Shown here one piece after another: positions 30,329 through 40,240 of a stretch of DNA of 64,000 bases (positions within the stretch are counted from its first letter, which is position 1; every line of letters starts with the position of its first letter). The position numbers and the translations under genes were made by a program. The notes under the pieces are model-generated. The model was given only the letters and a program-made list of their open reading frames with translations, did not search any database and was not told the origin of the DNA. Source of the stretch: Hyphococcus sp. (GTDB taxonomy: Bacteria > Pseudomonadota > Alphaproteobacteria > Caulobacterales > Parvularculaceae). The stretch lies in contig JAJFGE010000013.1 of the NCBI GenBank assembly GCA_021776295.1, forward strand, positions 1 to 64,000, written 5' to 3'.

Positions 30329-31498
30329 ATGAGCCTAATGACTGACATATCAACGATTGACGCGCCGCGTATCGACCTTGGCGTTCCGGCTGGCGCGCGC
30401 GTCATTGTGGCGATGTCGGGCGGGGTGGACAGCTCGGTGACGGCGGCGCTGGCCAAACGCTCCGGCTATGATGTCGTCGGCGTCACGCTTCAGCTCTACG
30501 ATCATGGCGTTGCGATCCAGAAAAAAGGCGCTTGCTGCGCGGGCCAAGACATTCATGACGCCCGCCGCGTTGCAGAAGCGATGGATTTTCCGCATTACGT
30601 GCTCGATTATGAAAGCCGGTTTAGCGATGCGGTGATGAGCGATTTCGCCGACACTTATCTGGCGGGCGCGACGCCGATCCCGTGCATCCGCTGCAATGAG
30701 CAGGTAAAGTTTAAAGACCTCCTTGGCACGGCGCGCGATCTTGGCGGCGCGGCAATGGCGACCGGTCATTATATCCGCCGTGTTGTCGGGCCGAACGGGC
30801 CGGAGCTGCGCCGGGCGCGCGACGCTGCAAAAGACCAAAGCTATTTCCTGTTCTCCACCACCCGCGAGCAGCTTGATTATTTGCGCTTTCCGCTCGGCGA
30901 GATGCCAAAGGAAGAGGTGCGCCGGATTGCTGGCCAGCTCGGGCTGGCGGTCGCCGACAAGCCCGACAGCCAGGACATTTGTTTTGTGCCGGAAGGTAAA
31001 TACGCCGCCGTTGTTGAGCGCCTGCGCCCTGGCGCGGCCGCGCCCGGTGAGATTGTGCATATCGACGGCACGGTGATGGGCCGCCATCCGGGCGTCATTC
31101 ATTATACGGTTGGTCAACGCCGCGGCCTTGGCGTTGCGACCGGCGATCCGCTTTACGTGGTGCGGCTCGATGCGGGCCGGCGCGAGGTGATTGTCGGGCC
31201 GCGCGAGGCATTGATGGTGTCGCGCATCGGCCTCAAAGAGGTCACCTGGCTCGGCGACGGCGCCGGCGAGGACGCCGCGCGTGCGGGATTGGAGATTGCG
31301 GTCAAGGTTCGCTCAACCCGTCCGCCGGCGCCGGCGCGGCTGGTTTGGGATAAAGGTTGGGCCGTGGATTTGGCGGCGCCGGAAGAAGGCGTCGCGCCGG
31401 GACAGGCTTGCGTTTTCTATTCGCCGGAGCCAGGGTTTGACCGCGTCCTCGGCGGCGGCTGGATCGCCAGCGCGCACCCCGCGGAGATCGCCGCATGA
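30329..31498 (+). CDS. mnmA: tRNA 2-thiouridine(34) synthase
   Basis: [84 protein letters not shown]. Confidence 0.96.
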   Translation: MSLMTDISTIDAPRIDLGVPAGARVIVAMSGGVDSSVTAALAKRSGYDVVGVTLQLYDHGVAIQKKGACCAGQDIHDARRVAEAMDFPHYVLDYESRFSDAVMSDFADTYLAGATPIPCIRCNEQVKFKDLLGTARDLGGAAMATGHYIRRVVGPNGPELRRARDAAKDQSYFLFSTTREQLDYLRFPLGEMPKEEVRRIAGQLGLAVADKPDSQDICFVPEGKYAAVVERLRPGAAAPGEIVHIDGTVMGRHPGVIHYTVGQRRGLGVATGDPLYVVRLDAGRREVIVGPREALMVSRIGLKEVTWLGDGAGEDAARAGLEIAVKVRSTRPPAPARLVWDKGWAVDLAAPEEGVAPGQACVFYSPEPGFDRVLGGGWIASAHPAEIAA

Positions 31499-31932
31499 GC
31501 GTGTTCATCCGCCCGCTCGGTCCAGATGATGAGGCGCAATGGCGCATCCTGTGGCGCGGCTATCTCGACTTTTACCAGACGGCGCTTGACGAAGAGGTCA
31601 CCTTTGAGACCTTTCGCCGGCTCTGCGAAGATCAACGCTATTGCGCGCGACTGGCTGAGACTGAAGCTGGCGTTATCGGGTTCGTCCATTGTGTGTTTCA
31701 TCCCGCAACCTGGTCGAAGACCGACTACTGCTATCTGGAAGACCTTTATGTCAGCGATGCAGCGCGCGGCGCCGGGGTTGGCGCCAAGCTGATCGAGGCG
31801 GTCTACGCCGAATGCGACAGGCGCGATTGCGCGCGGGTTTATTGGCTGACCCATAAGGATAATGCGACCGCGAGGGGCTTGTACGACAAGCTTGCAACGC
31901 TGAGCGACTTCGTCCAGTACCGCCGCGAGTAA
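31495..31932 (+). CDS. GNAT family N-acetyltransferase
   Basis: [53 protein letters not shown]. Confidence 0.88.
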   Translation: MSVFIRPLGPDDEAQWRILWRGYLDFYQTALDEEVTFETFRRLCEDQRYCARLAETEAGVIGFVHCVFHPATWSKTDYCYLEDLYVSDAARGAGVGAKLIEAVYAECDRRDCARVYWLTHKDNATARGLYDKLATLSDFVQYRRE

Positions 31933-31950
31933 AGTTGTTTGAGAAAGATT

Positions 31951-32322
31951 ATGGCGAAGAAACAAAAATATGACTGCCTGAAGTGCTCGGCCTATTGCTG
32001 CACCTATACGCATATACCGACCACCAAAACCGATATTAAACGGCTGGCGAAGCATCACGGTATTACCGAGGACCAGGCGAAAAAGAAATTCACCAAAAAG
32101 GGCGACAAGGAAAATCCGCGGGTTCTGAGACATCGCGACGACGAACATTTCGTCACCGCTTGCATGTTTCTTGATCAGGACACTCGCAATTGCACCATCT
32201 ATGAAGGCCGGCCAAAGATTTGCCGCGAATTCCCGACCCAGACCCGCTGCGGCTATTACGATTTCCTGATGTGGGAGCGCGAAGTGCAGGACGATCCGGA
32301 CTGGATCGCGACAACGGATTAG
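31951..32322 (+). CDS. YkgJ-type cysteine cluster protein
   Basis: CLKCSAYCCTYTHIPTTKTDIKRL...CMFLDQDTRNCTIYEGRPKICREFP. Confidence 0.85.
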   Translation: MAKKQKYDCLKCSAYCCTYTHIPTTKTDIKRLAKHHGITEDQAKKKFTKKGDKENPRVLRHRDDEHFVTACMFLDQDTRNCTIYEGRPKICREFPTQTRCGYYDFLMWEREVQDDPDWIATTD

Positions 32323-32329
32323 GAATGAG

Positions 32330-33433
32330 ATGTCCGAGAGCGTCGATGTAATTGTTATTGGCGCGGGCGTGGTTGGGCTGGCGGTGGGCAGAGCGTTGGC
32401 GCGCGCCGGCCGCGAGGTGATTGTCATCGAGCGCCATGACGGTTTTGGCGAAGAGACGTCTGCGCGCAATTCGGAAGTTATTCACGCCGGCATCTATTAC
32501 CGCCCGGGCGGCATGCGCGCGCGGCTATGCGTTCCCGGCCGGGACATGCTTTACGCCTATTGCAAAGAGCATCACGTCAATCACCAACGCTGCGAAAAGC
32601 TGATTGTCGCCAATGGCGAGGACGAAGTCGCGCGGCTGTCTACGATCCGGGCGACGGCGCAGACCAATGGTGTTGATGATTTACGCCTGATAACCGGCGC
32701 GGAGGCGATAGTTCTGGAGCCGGCGCTGCGTTGCGATGGCGCGCTGTTCTCGCCGTCAAGCGGCATTGTTGACAGTCATGGGTTGATGCTGGCGCTGCTG
32801 GGCGGGCTTGAAGACGCCGGCGGCGTGCTGGCGCTTGAGAGCCCGGTCAGTGGCGGGCGCGTGGTTGATGGCGGAGTTGAGCTGGATATTGGCGGCGGCG
32901 AGCCGATAACATTGCGCGCTAATATGGTCGTCAATTGCGCCGGGCTTGGCGCGGACAAAGTCGCCCATTTGATTGTTGGTATACCAACAAAGACAATCCC
33001 GAAACTCTATTACGGCAAGGGCCAATATTTCACCTATTCCGGCAAGGCGCCGTTTTCACGACTGATTTACCCGATACCGACCGAAGATAGTCAGGGTACG
33101 CACTATAGCCGCGACCTTGGTGGACAGGCAAAACTCGGCCCGGACCTCAAATTTGTTAGCACAAGCGACGATTATAATGTCGATGAGACCAAACGCGATG
33201 CGTTCGCCGCATCCGCAAGCCGCTTCTGGCCCGATCTTGAGGCCGCCAGGCTGGTCCCCGGCTATGCCGGCATAAGGCCGAAAATCGCCGGTCCGGGCGA
33301 GGAGGGCGACTTCCTGTTTTCTGACAAATCAGTCCACGGCATCGACGGTTATCTCGGCCTTTACGGCATCGAATCGCCCGGCCTGACAAGCTGCCTTGCG
33401 ATCGCCGAGCATGTGCGAGACCTGGTCTCCTGA
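32330..33433 (+). CDS. FAD-dependent oxidoreductase (L-2-hydroxyglutarate oxidase-like)
   Basis: VDVIVIGAGVVGLAVGRALARAGREVIVIERHDGFGEETSARNSEVIHAGIYY, and GIDGYLGLYGIESPGLTSCLAIAEHV. Confidence 0.87.
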   Translation: MSESVDVIVIGAGVVGLAVGRALARAGREVIVIERHDGFGEETSARNSEVIHAGIYYRPGGMRARLCVPGRDMLYAYCKEHHVNHQRCEKLIVANGEDEVARLSTIRATAQTNGVDDLRLITGAEAIVLEPALRCDGALFSPSSGIVDSHGLMLALLGGLEDAGGVLALESPVSGGRVVDGGVELDIGGGEPITLRANMVVNCAGLGADKVAHLIVGIPTKTIPKLYYGKGQYFTYSGKAPFSRLIYPIPTEDSQGTHYSRDLGGQAKLGPDLKFVSTSDDYNVDETKRDAFAASASRFWPDLEAARLVPGYAGIRPKIAGPGEEGDFLFSDKSVHGIDGYLGLYGIESPGLTSCLAIAEHVRDLVS

Positions 33434-33508
33434 ACCGGCTTGCAGGCGCCCGCGAGGCCCGCTATAGAGCAGCGCTTTCGGCGCTCCAAATCGCCGAACG
33501 GACCTCTT

Positions 33509-33585
33509 GGCGGGGTAGCTCAGTTGGTGAGAGCGCAGGATTCATAACCCTGAGGTCGCTGGTTCAAGTCCAGCTCCCGCTACCA
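33509..33585 (+). tRNA. tRNA with CAU anticodon (elongator Met, or Ile2)
   Basis: ggcggggtagctcagttggtgagagcgcaggattCATaaccctgaggtcgctggttcaagtccagctcccgctacca: cloverleaf, encoded CCA, anticodon CAT at 33543-33545. Confidence 0.9.
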
Positions 33586-33593
33586 TAAACCAC

Positions 33594-34085
33594 CTATTCC
33601 TTCTTGCGATGTTTGCGCTTCCTGTGGTGAGGGCGATTTTCCTCGGCGCGATGCAGCAACTGCGCGCGGGCTTGTCCGTCCAGGCTTTCTATCGCATCGA
33701 GGAACGCCTCATCGATTAGCGACCGCCCGCGATCGCGCGCATCCTGCAGCTCGCTGAGCGCCGCCTCGGCCGCCGCCCGATCCCATTCCTCCGCCCGCAA
33801 GGCGTTGTGATAGGCGCGCTGGAGAGTGTGTATTTCTTCTCGTTGCGCACGCAATTGCGGAATATTGGCGCGGATCGCATGACGAAAGGCGGTTCTGCTT
33901 TCCGGCGGCAGGTCTTTGGCGCGCCGCATGAAGCCCCTTGGGTTGTCCATGCGGTGAAGGGGCGCTTCAAGCGTCGGCGCCAGCGGCTGATGGCTTGGCG
34001 TGATGATCCGCCCCATGATGAAACCGACCGCAAACACGTTCAGTGCGAGTGATGCGATCAGCGCAATGGTTATTCCCTTGCCCAT
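33594..34085 (-). CDS. Periplasmic heavy-metal sensor (CnrX/Metal_resist-like)
   Basis: N-terminal TM, PPESRTAFRHAIRANIPQLRAQREEIHTLQRAYHNALRAEEWDRAAAEAAL helical repeats, HHRKRKHRKKE tail. Confidence 0.65.
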   Translation of the reverse strand: MGKGITIALIASLALNVFAVGFIMGRIITPSHQPLAPTLEAPLHRMDNPRGFMRRAKDLPPESRTAFRHAIRANIPQLRAQREEIHTLQRAYHNALRAEEWDRAAAEAALSELQDARDRGRSLIDEAFLDAIESLDGQARAQLLHRAEENRPHHRKRKHRKKE

Positions 34086-34438
34086 TGGTCAAGCTCCTCA
34101 TCTTCCAAGAGCGCCAAATCGAACGCATCTTCTGCATAGATATAAAGTTCGTCTTCGGGCGATAGCGCGGCGCTGGAATTGGCCGTGAAGGCGCCGACCG
34201 CAAGACCAAGTACGCTGACGCCGGCGAGCGCGGCGGCGCTGGCCAGTTGAAGACGGCCAAACACGCCGTCAAGGCGGGCAAAGCCGCCGCGCCGGTGTCG
34301 TTGCACGTCGTCATAGGCGGCGAGAATGTCGCGCTTCAGGTTCGCGGACGGCTCGGGAAGGCGAGCCTCATCGAGCGTGGCGTTGAGGCTCGCCTCGTCT
34401 TCTAGGACTTTGTCAGTTGGTGTTGGTGATTGCGTCAT
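34070..34438 (-). CDS. Single-TM protein, candidate anti-sigma factor
   Basis: Short cytoplasmic region, one TM (LQLASAAALAGVSVLGLAVGAFTA), overlaps the ECF sigma gene. Confidence 0.45.
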   Translation of the reverse strand: MTQSPTPTDKVLEDEASLNATLDEARLPEPSANLKRDILAAYDDVQRHRRGGFARLDGVFGRLQLASAAALAGVSVLGLAVGAFTANSSAALSPEDELYIYAEDAFDLALLEDEELDQWARE

Positions 34439-35015
34439 CGCTCATCGTTCCCGTTAGAAATGGTTTCATTGGCGCCAATCTGTCGCGTAAAGCCCGGCGC
34501 GCCCGCGCCAACAGTGATTCAACCGCCTCGATGCTGATCTCCATGATTGCCGCCGCTTCAATATTAGACAGCTCCTGAAAGTGGCATAACGTAATCGCAA
34601 GTCGTTGACGATCCGGCAATGTAGCAAGCGCGGCGGCAATCGCAAAACTTTGCTCGTTTGCGAAACAGTCATCAGCCGGCCCGGGCGCCGGATCGGCAAG
34701 CTCCGGTGCTGCATCTTCGTTGATCTCGCGGCCCGACTTTCGTAGTTGGTCAAGGCAGGTGTTCATCGCCACCCGATAGAGCCAGGTTTCAAATTTGGCG
34801 CCTTGAGGTTTCCAGCGATGGGCGTTTTTCCAGAGCCGCAGGAAGGTTTCTTGCGCCGCGTCCTCGGCGCTTGCGCGCTCGCCAAGCATCCGGAAACACC
34901 CGGCATAGATTTTATTCGTATGGCGCTCAATCAAAATCGTCGCCGCCGCACGATCGCCGCGTCCCGCCAGGCGCACAAGCGCCTCGTCGCTATCGTCTGG
35001 TTGCGCCAATCGCAC
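34413..35015 (-). CDS. ECF-type RNA polymerase sigma factor
   Basis: ASAEDAAQETFLRLWKNAHRWKPQGAKFETWLYRVAMNTCLDQLRKS, and a region 4 LPDRQRLAITLCHFQELSNIEAAAIMEISIEAVESLLARARRALRDRL. Confidence 0.93.
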   Translation of the reverse strand: MRLAQPDDSDEALVRLAGRGDRAAATILIERHTNKIYAGCFRMLGERASAEDAAQETFLRLWKNAHRWKPQGAKFETWLYRVAMNTCLDQLRKSGREINEDAAPELADPAPGPADDCFANEQSFAIAAALATLPDRQRLAITLCHFQELSNIEAAAIMEISIEAVESLLARARRALRDRLAPMKPFLTGTMSDDAITNTN

Positions 35016-35072
35016 CTTCGCACTGTTGCGGCGCCGCTGCTGGTCTTTAGCTTGCGACGCCGGGTTGATGTT

Positions 35073-35489
35073 TTAGTGTCGGCCGCGTCGGCGGTGATGT
35101 TTTCGCTCATCGTCAGTCAATACGCCGTCGCCGTTCTTGTCCAGCTTTTCAAAGCGCTCTTCGGCCTTGGCGAGAAATTCGTCGTGATCGACAACGCCGT
35201 CGCCATTTTTATCCGGATTACGCGCGGCTTTTTTTGCTTTATGGTAGGCCTTGACCTCCTCGCGCGATAGCGAGCCGTTGCCGTCGGTATCGGCTTCGGT
35301 CATCATGGTTTCGCGGTGCTCGTGGCGGGCCTGGCCAGGCGCATTCATCTCCTCGGCGCTGATCTCGCCATCGCCATTGGTGTCCAGGCGGTCAAAATGT
35401 TTGCCACCCTTGCCTTCGCCCGCAATGGCGCTTGCCGCAACCAGGCTGAGCCCGGCGCCGGCGATCAACCCAACAATAATCTTGTTCAT
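35073..35489 (-). CDS. Exported EF-hand protein
   Basis: Start trimmed to MNKIIVGLIAGAGLSLVAASAIAG. Four EF-hand-like loops: DTNGDGEISAEE, DTDGNGSLSREE, DKNGDGVVDHDE, DKNGDGVLTDDE. Confidence 0.9.
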   Translation of the reverse strand: MNKIIVGLIAGAGLSLVAASAIAGEGKGGKHFDRLDTNGDGEISAEEMNAPGQARHEHRETMMTEADTDGNGSLSREEVKAYHKAKKAARNPDKNGDGVVDHDEFLAKAEERFEKLDKNGDGVLTDDERKHHRRRGRH

Positions 35490-35656
35490 CTGTAGCTCCT
35501 CATAAAAGCTGGGGTTCATTGGCCCAGCACTCCTTAAACGGCGGCGGCGGCAAATTCCGTCGGTTTTTGTGAGGTTTGCCTTCCAGCCCCGCGCGAAGTG
35601 CCGCGGAGGCCCTGAAATCACTTGACCCAGCGGCGCAAAGGCCCAGATATCATCCT

Positions 35657-36658
35657 ATGTCTAAGCAATTTCTGACTGATAGCTTTGACCGCGCAATTAC
35701 TTATCTTCGCCTGTCGGTGACGGATCGCTGCGACTTGCGCTGCACCTATTGCATGAGCGAGGCGATGGCGTTCCTGCCCAAGCGCGATGTGCTGAGCCTG
35801 GAGGAGCTGGAACGCCTTGCCGTCGCCTTCATCAACCGCGGGGTTCGGAAAATTCGCCTGACCGGAGGAGAGCCGCTGGTGCGCCGTGATATTATGACCT
35901 TGCTGAGACGGTTGTCCCGCCGGCTTGGCGACGGGTTGGATGAGATCACGTTGACCACCAACGCAACCCAGCTTGCACGGCATGCCGATGAACTCGCTGA
36001 CATTGGCGTGAAACGCATCAATGTTTCCCTCGACACGCTTGATGATGCGAAATTTGCACGGCTGACACGCCGCCGGATGCTTGGCAAAGTGCTGAGCGGT
36101 ATCGAGGCGGCGCAAGCGGCGGGTTTAAAAATAAAGCTCAACACGGTGGCGCTGAAGGGCGTTAATGAAGATGAAATTCCTTCGCTCATCGCCTGGGCGC
36201 ATCAACGCGATGCTGACGTGACGTTGATCGAGGTGATGCCGCTCGGCGAAGTGGATGAGGACCGCGTCGATCAGTATTTGCCGTTAACGGCAGTGCGCGA
36301 CACGCTGGAGGCGCGCTGGACGCTTGACCCGATAGCGTTGAAAACCGGTGGTCCGGCGCGTTATGTCCGGGTGGCCGAGACCGGCGGCGTTGTCGGCTTT
36401 ATCTCGCCGCTGACCAATAATTTTTGCGCCGATTGCAATCGTGTGCGCGTCACCTGCACCGGACAAATATATATGTGCCTCGGCCATGACGATCATATTG
36501 ATCTGCGCGCGGCGCTGCGCGGGCCACACCCGACCGAGGCGCTGAACGCGGCGCTTGATACGGCGATGTTGCGCAAACCCGAGCGCCATGATTTTGACAT
36601 TTCGTCGCGCGGTGCGGCGCCGGCGGTGGCGCGGCATATGTCGATGACGGGCGGGTAG
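35657..36658 (+). CDS. moaA: GTP 3',8-cyclase
   Basis: [17 protein letters not shown] radical [15 protein letters not shown], and [24 protein letters not shown]-terminal cluster. Confidence 0.96.
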   Translation: MSKQFLTDSFDRAITYLRLSVTDRCDLRCTYCMSEAMAFLPKRDVLSLEELERLAVAFINRGVRKIRLTGGEPLVRRDIMTLLRRLSRRLGDGLDEITLTTNATQLARHADELADIGVKRINVSLDTLDDAKFARLTRRRMLGKVLSGIEAAQAAGLKIKLNTVALKGVNEDEIPSLIAWAHQRDADVTLIEVMPLGEVDEDRVDQYLPLTAVRDTLEARWTLDPIALKTGGPARYVRVAETGGVVGFISPLTNNFCADCNRVRVTCTGQIYMCLGHDDHIDLRAALRGPHPTEALNAALDTAMLRKPERHDFDISSRGAAPAVARHMSMTGG

Positions 36659-36661
36659 CTT

Positions 36662-36910
36662 ATGGCGCGGATATTGTTTTTTGGCAGGCTGGCCGATCTC
36701 GCCGGTGGGCGGATGCGCGAGCTGCACATTGGCGACAGCGTGCGCAATCTGCGCGAGCTGGTTGATCTGATCGCCAAAGGCGATGACCGTCTTGGTGCGG
36801 CGCTCAGGGAAAAATCGGTTCAGACCATCATCAATGAGCGCGTCAGCACCGGCGAGGCGATTTCCGATAGCGATGAGATCGCGTTTTTACCGCCTGTCAG
36901 CGGCGGGTAG
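36662..36910 (+). CDS. moaD: Molybdopterin synthase sulfur-carrier subunit
   Basis: 82 aa ubiquitin-like, ends EIAFLPPVSGG. Confidence 0.93.
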   Translation: MARILFFGRLADLAGGRMRELHIGDSVRNLRELVDLIAKGDDRLGAALREKSVQTIINERVSTGEAISDSDEIAFLPPVSGG

Positions 36911-36919
36911 GCGAGCCTC

Positions 36920-37384
36920 GTGATCCGCATCAGCCCATCACCATTCGATCCCGGCAGAGAGCTTTCTGCGTTTGAGAAAACCGCCGGAGACGCGGGCGCT
37001 GTCGTGAGTTTCCTGGGCAGGGTGCGCGCAGAGGAAACACAAGCGGCGGTGACGGCGCTATATCTCGAACACTATCCTGGCGTTACTGAGCGCATGCTGG
37101 GCGAGTTGGAAACCGAAGCGCGCCGCCGCTGGGCGATTGACGAGCCGCTGATCATCCACCGGGTCGGCGACTTAAAACCGGGCGAGCCCATCGTTTTTGT
37201 TTGCGTCAGCGCGCGTCATCGCCGCGATGCATTTGAGGCGGCGGATTTTTTGATGGACACTCTGAAGACCAAGGCGCTGTTCTGGAAAAAAGAAATCACA
37301 TCTGACGGCGAGCGATGGATTGACCCGCGCGCGCAGGACTATAGCGATGCGACGCGATGGGATGAGCGAGAAAAGGACAACTGA
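36920..37384 (+). CDS. moaE: Molybdopterin synthase catalytic subunit
   Basis: GAVVSFLGRVR, LYLEHYPGVTERML, FVCVSARHRRDAFEAADFLMDTLKTKALFWKKE. Confidence 0.95.
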   Translation: MIRISPSPFDPGRELSAFEKTAGDAGAVVSFLGRVRAEETQAAVTALYLEHYPGVTERMLGELETEARRRWAIDEPLIIHRVGDLKPGEPIVFVCVSARHRRDAFEAADFLMDTLKTKALFWKKEITSDGERWIDPRAQDYSDATRWDEREKDN

Positions 37385-37386
37385 AG

Positions 37387-37917
37387 ATGCATGGAATTGA
37401 TGAAACCCGTGAATTTAAGCCGGTGCGGATTGCGGTGCTGACCGTCACCGACAGCCGCACCCGCGCGACCGACACGTCGGGTGATGTACTCGCCCAGCGG
37501 ATCGAGGCGGCGGGGCATGTGCTGGCGGCGCGCGACCTCGTTCCCGATGAGACGGACATCATTGCCGCAACTGTTGCGAAGTGGATTGAGGACCCGGCGG
37601 TGGAAGTGGTTATCTCCACCGGCGGCACCGGTTTGACCGGCCGCGACATCACGCCGGAGGCGATCAGGCCGTTGTTTGATAAAGAGATCGAAGGCTTTTC
37701 GGTGATTTTCCATAAGGTGAGTTTTGAAAGCGTCGGTCTGTCGACGCTGCAATCGCGGGCGACAGCGGGCGTGGCGCAGGGCACGTTTATATTTGCGCTG
37801 CCAGGCTCCAACGGCGCCGTTAAAGATGGCTGGGACAAGATCATTTCCTACCAGCTCGATTCGCGCCATGGCCCGTGCAATCTGGTAGAGCTGATGCCGC
37901 GACTGATGGAAAAATAA
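37387..37917 (+). CDS. moaB: Molybdenum cofactor biosynthesis protein B
   Basis: RIAVLTVTDSRTRATDTSGD, VVISTGGTGLTGRDITPEA, FALPGSNGAVKDGWDKII. Confidence 0.94.
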   Translation: MHGIDETREFKPVRIAVLTVTDSRTRATDTSGDVLAQRIEAAGHVLAARDLVPDETDIIAATVAKWIEDPAVEVVISTGGTGLTGRDITPEAIRPLFDKEIEGFSVIFHKVSFESVGLSTLQSRATAGVAQGTFIFALPGSNGAVKDGWDKIISYQLDSRHGPCNLVELMPRLMEK

Positions 37918-37921
37918 GCCA

Positions 37922-38407
37922 ATGGCGAAGAGCGATCTCACCCATTTCGACGATAAGGGCCGTGCGCGCATGGTCGATGTCTCCGATAAGGCCGATACGC
38001 TGCGCCGCGCCGTGGCTCGTGGGCGGGTGGTGTTCTCAGCCAAAGCCTATGAGATCGCCCGAAGCGGCGGCGTCAAGAAGGGCGACATGCGGAGCATTGC
38101 CGAGATCGCCGGAGTGATGGGCGCCAAGCGCACAAGCGATCTTATTCCGCTGTGTCACCCGCTGCCGATCACCGGCCTGTCGATGAGCGTTGAACCTGAC
38201 GACGATGCCTGCACGTTTATCGTTACCGCAGAGGTTAAAACCACCGGCAAAACCGGGGTTGAAATGGAGGCGCTGACGGCAGTCGCGACCGCCTGCCTGA
38301 CGATTTACGACATGGCCAAGGCGATCGATAAATCGATGACCATCGGTGACATCAAGCTGATTGAAAAATCAGGCGGCCAGTCGGGAGATTTCTCGCGCGA
38401 TGATTAG
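37922..38407 (+). CDS. moaC: Cyclic pyranopterin monophosphate synthase
   Basis: LTHFDDKGRARMVDVSDKADTLRRAVARG, LIPLCHPLPITG, KTTGKTGVEMEALTAVATACLTIYDMAKAID. Confidence 0.96.
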   Translation: MAKSDLTHFDDKGRARMVDVSDKADTLRRAVARGRVVFSAKAYEIARSGGVKKGDMRSIAEIAGVMGAKRTSDLIPLCHPLPITGLSMSVEPDDDACTFIVTAEVKTTGKTGVEMEALTAVATACLTIYDMAKAIDKSMTIGDIKLIEKSGGQSGDFSRDD

Positions 38408-39593
38408 CGTAGACGAGGCCATCGCCATCATCCTCGATGGCGCCCAAATGCTCGACGTCGAGACGGTCTCGCTGGGCGACGTCTCCGGGCGGGTTCTTGC
38501 AGAAGATATCGCTGCGCGGATTTCCCAGCCGCCTTTTGCAGCCTCCGCGATGGACGGTTATGCGGTCCGCTTTAGTGATATGGCGCCAGGCGCCGAGCTG
38601 TCGGTTGTCGGCGAGGCGCCAGCGGGCGCGCCGTTTGACGGGACTATCGCCGAAGGCGAGGCGGTGCGGATTTTAACCGGCGGCGCGGTTCCCTCCGGCG
38701 CTGACCACGTCATCATGCAAGAAGACGTGACGCGCCAAGGCGAACGCATCACCATCAATATGCCGCAGGAAAAGCCGCGCCATATTCGTCAGGCCGGGAT
38801 TGATTTTCAGGAAGGAGAGGTTCTCGCAAATAAAACAACGCGACTTCACAATTTTCACGGCTCGATTTTCGCGGCGGCAAATGTCCCGAGCGTTTCCGTA
38901 ACCCGCCGTCCCCGCGTTGCGATATTTTCAAATGGTGATGAACTGGTCGAGCCGGGGGCGACATTGGGGCCGGGCGAAATTGTCAACTCCAACCACTTTG
39001 CGCTGTCGGCCATGGTCATAAGCTGGGGCGGCGCGCCGGACTATCTGGGATGTGCCGCCGACAGCGAAGAGGCGATTGCGGACTTCTTCACGCGCGCACG
39101 CGATGCGGATATTATCATCCCGATTGGCGGCGCTTCTGTGGGTGATTATGATTTTGTGAAATCCGCATTTCACCGCGCCGGCGGCGAAACCTTATTTGAA
39201 AAAATTGCCGTGCGCCCCGGAAAACCCACCTGGTTTGGCAAGCTTGGATATGCGCGCATCGTTGGCTTGCCGGGAAACCCTGCATCGGCGCTGGTGACGG
39301 CGGCGCTGTTTGTCCAGCCGTTGGTGCGGCGTCTGGCTGCAACGCAAAGCGATGCACGGCATTTTTCAAAAGCGATTTTGGCGCAAGCTATAGCCGCTAA
39401 TGGCGGTCGCGAGACTTATTTGCGGGCGAGCGCAGAGCAAGGCGCTGACGGCGCCATACATGTAACGCCGGCGCCCAATCAGGACAGCTCGCTGCTGACG
39501 CCCTTTGCCAGCGCCAATGTTTTAATCCGCCGGACGGCCAACACCCCGGCGGTAGCTATTGGCGGCGACGTCGAGATTGTGCGGCTGCGATAA
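38400..39593 (+). CDS. moeA: Molybdopterin molybdenumtransferase
   Basis: FAASAMDGYAVRFSD, RILTGGAVPSGADHVIMQEDV, ISNGDELVEPG-like, VRPGKPTWFG, GLPGNPASALVTA. ATG at 38400 overlaps the moaC end. Confidence 0.95.
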   Translation: MISVDEAIAIILDGAQMLDVETVSLGDVSGRVLAEDIAARISQPPFAASAMDGYAVRFSDMAPGAELSVVGEAPAGAPFDGTIAEGEAVRILTGGAVPSGADHVIMQEDVTRQGERITINMPQEKPRHIRQAGIDFQEGEVLANKTTRLHNFHGSIFAAANVPSVSVTRRPRVAIFSNGDELVEPGATLGPGEIVNSNHFALSAMVISWGGAPDYLGCAADSEEAIADFFTRARDADIIIPIGGASVGDYDFVKSAFHRAGGETLFEKIAVRPGKPTWFGKLGYARIVGLPGNPASALVTAALFVQPLVRRLAATQSDARHFSKAILAQAIAANGGRETYLRASAEQGADGAIHVTPAPNQDSSLLTPFASANVLIRRTANTPAVAIGGDVEIVRLR

Positions 39594-40193
39594 ATGGCGG
39601 CCAGCAAAACCCATACGCCGCCGCGCATCGGGGTTATTTTAGCTGGCGGTTATGCGCGGCGGATGGGCGCGGACAAGCCCGCCGTCCTGTTGGCGGGGCG
39701 GCGGCTGATCGATCATGTGATGGACCGTCTTGCACCTCAGGTAGACCGTGTGCTGATTGCCGGGCCGCATGCTTATGACACGGAGCTTGAATTAGCGCCC
39801 GACCGCGGGACCGGACCGCGCGGTCCGGCTGCCGGTCTGTGGGCGGCAGGCCATTGGCTGTTGCAGCAGGCGCCGGAAGCGACCGGTTTCGTAACAGCGC
39901 CGGTTGACGCTCCGTTTTTGCCGTCTGACCTTTATGAGAAATTGGCGGCAGGAGGGGGGTGCGCCATCGCCAGTAGTAAAGACGGTGCGCATCCGACATT
40001 CGCCTTCTGGCGGGCGCCGGTTCTATTGGAACAACTCCGCGCGGCGCCATCCGATAAAGGGCTCGCCCTCCATGCGCTGGCGGAACAATGCGCCGCGCGC
40101 CGTGTGGCGTTTAGCCAGCGACATTGTTTGCTGAACATCAACACGCCGGAGGAGCTGGCGAGCGCTGAAGCATTCATATCAGAAAATAACTGA
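39594..40193 (+). CDS. mobA: Molybdenum cofactor guanylyltransferase
   Basis: IGVILAGGYARRMGADKPAVLLAGRRLIDHV, GPRGPAAGLWAA, NINTPEELASAE. Confidence 0.92.
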   Translation: MAASKTHTPPRIGVILAGGYARRMGADKPAVLLAGRRLIDHVMDRLAPQVDRVLIAGPHAYDTELELAPDRGTGPRGPAAGLWAAGHWLLQQAPEATGFVTAPVDAPFLPSDLYEKLAAGGGCAIASSKDGAHPTFAFWRAPVLLEQLRAAPSDKGLALHALAEQCAARRVAFSQRHCLLNINTPEELASAEAFISENN

Positions 40194-40240
40194 GCCTATC
40201 GCTATGTGACTGCTTCAAAAAGCAGTACTCAATATCAGTG

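Noticed and set aside
30350-31117. 255-aa minus ORF opposite mnmA
   Set aside because: Shadow ORF. mnmA motifs on the + strand are unambiguous.
31417-32469. 350-aa minus ORF across mnmA end/GNAT/YkgJ
   Set aside because: Antisense shadow of three well-recognised + strand genes in GC-rich DNA. No recognisable family.
35657-40193. Unusual molybdenum gene cluster
   Set aside because: moaA-D-E-B-C-moeA-mobA is a standard cofactor biosynthesis set with no unexplained member.
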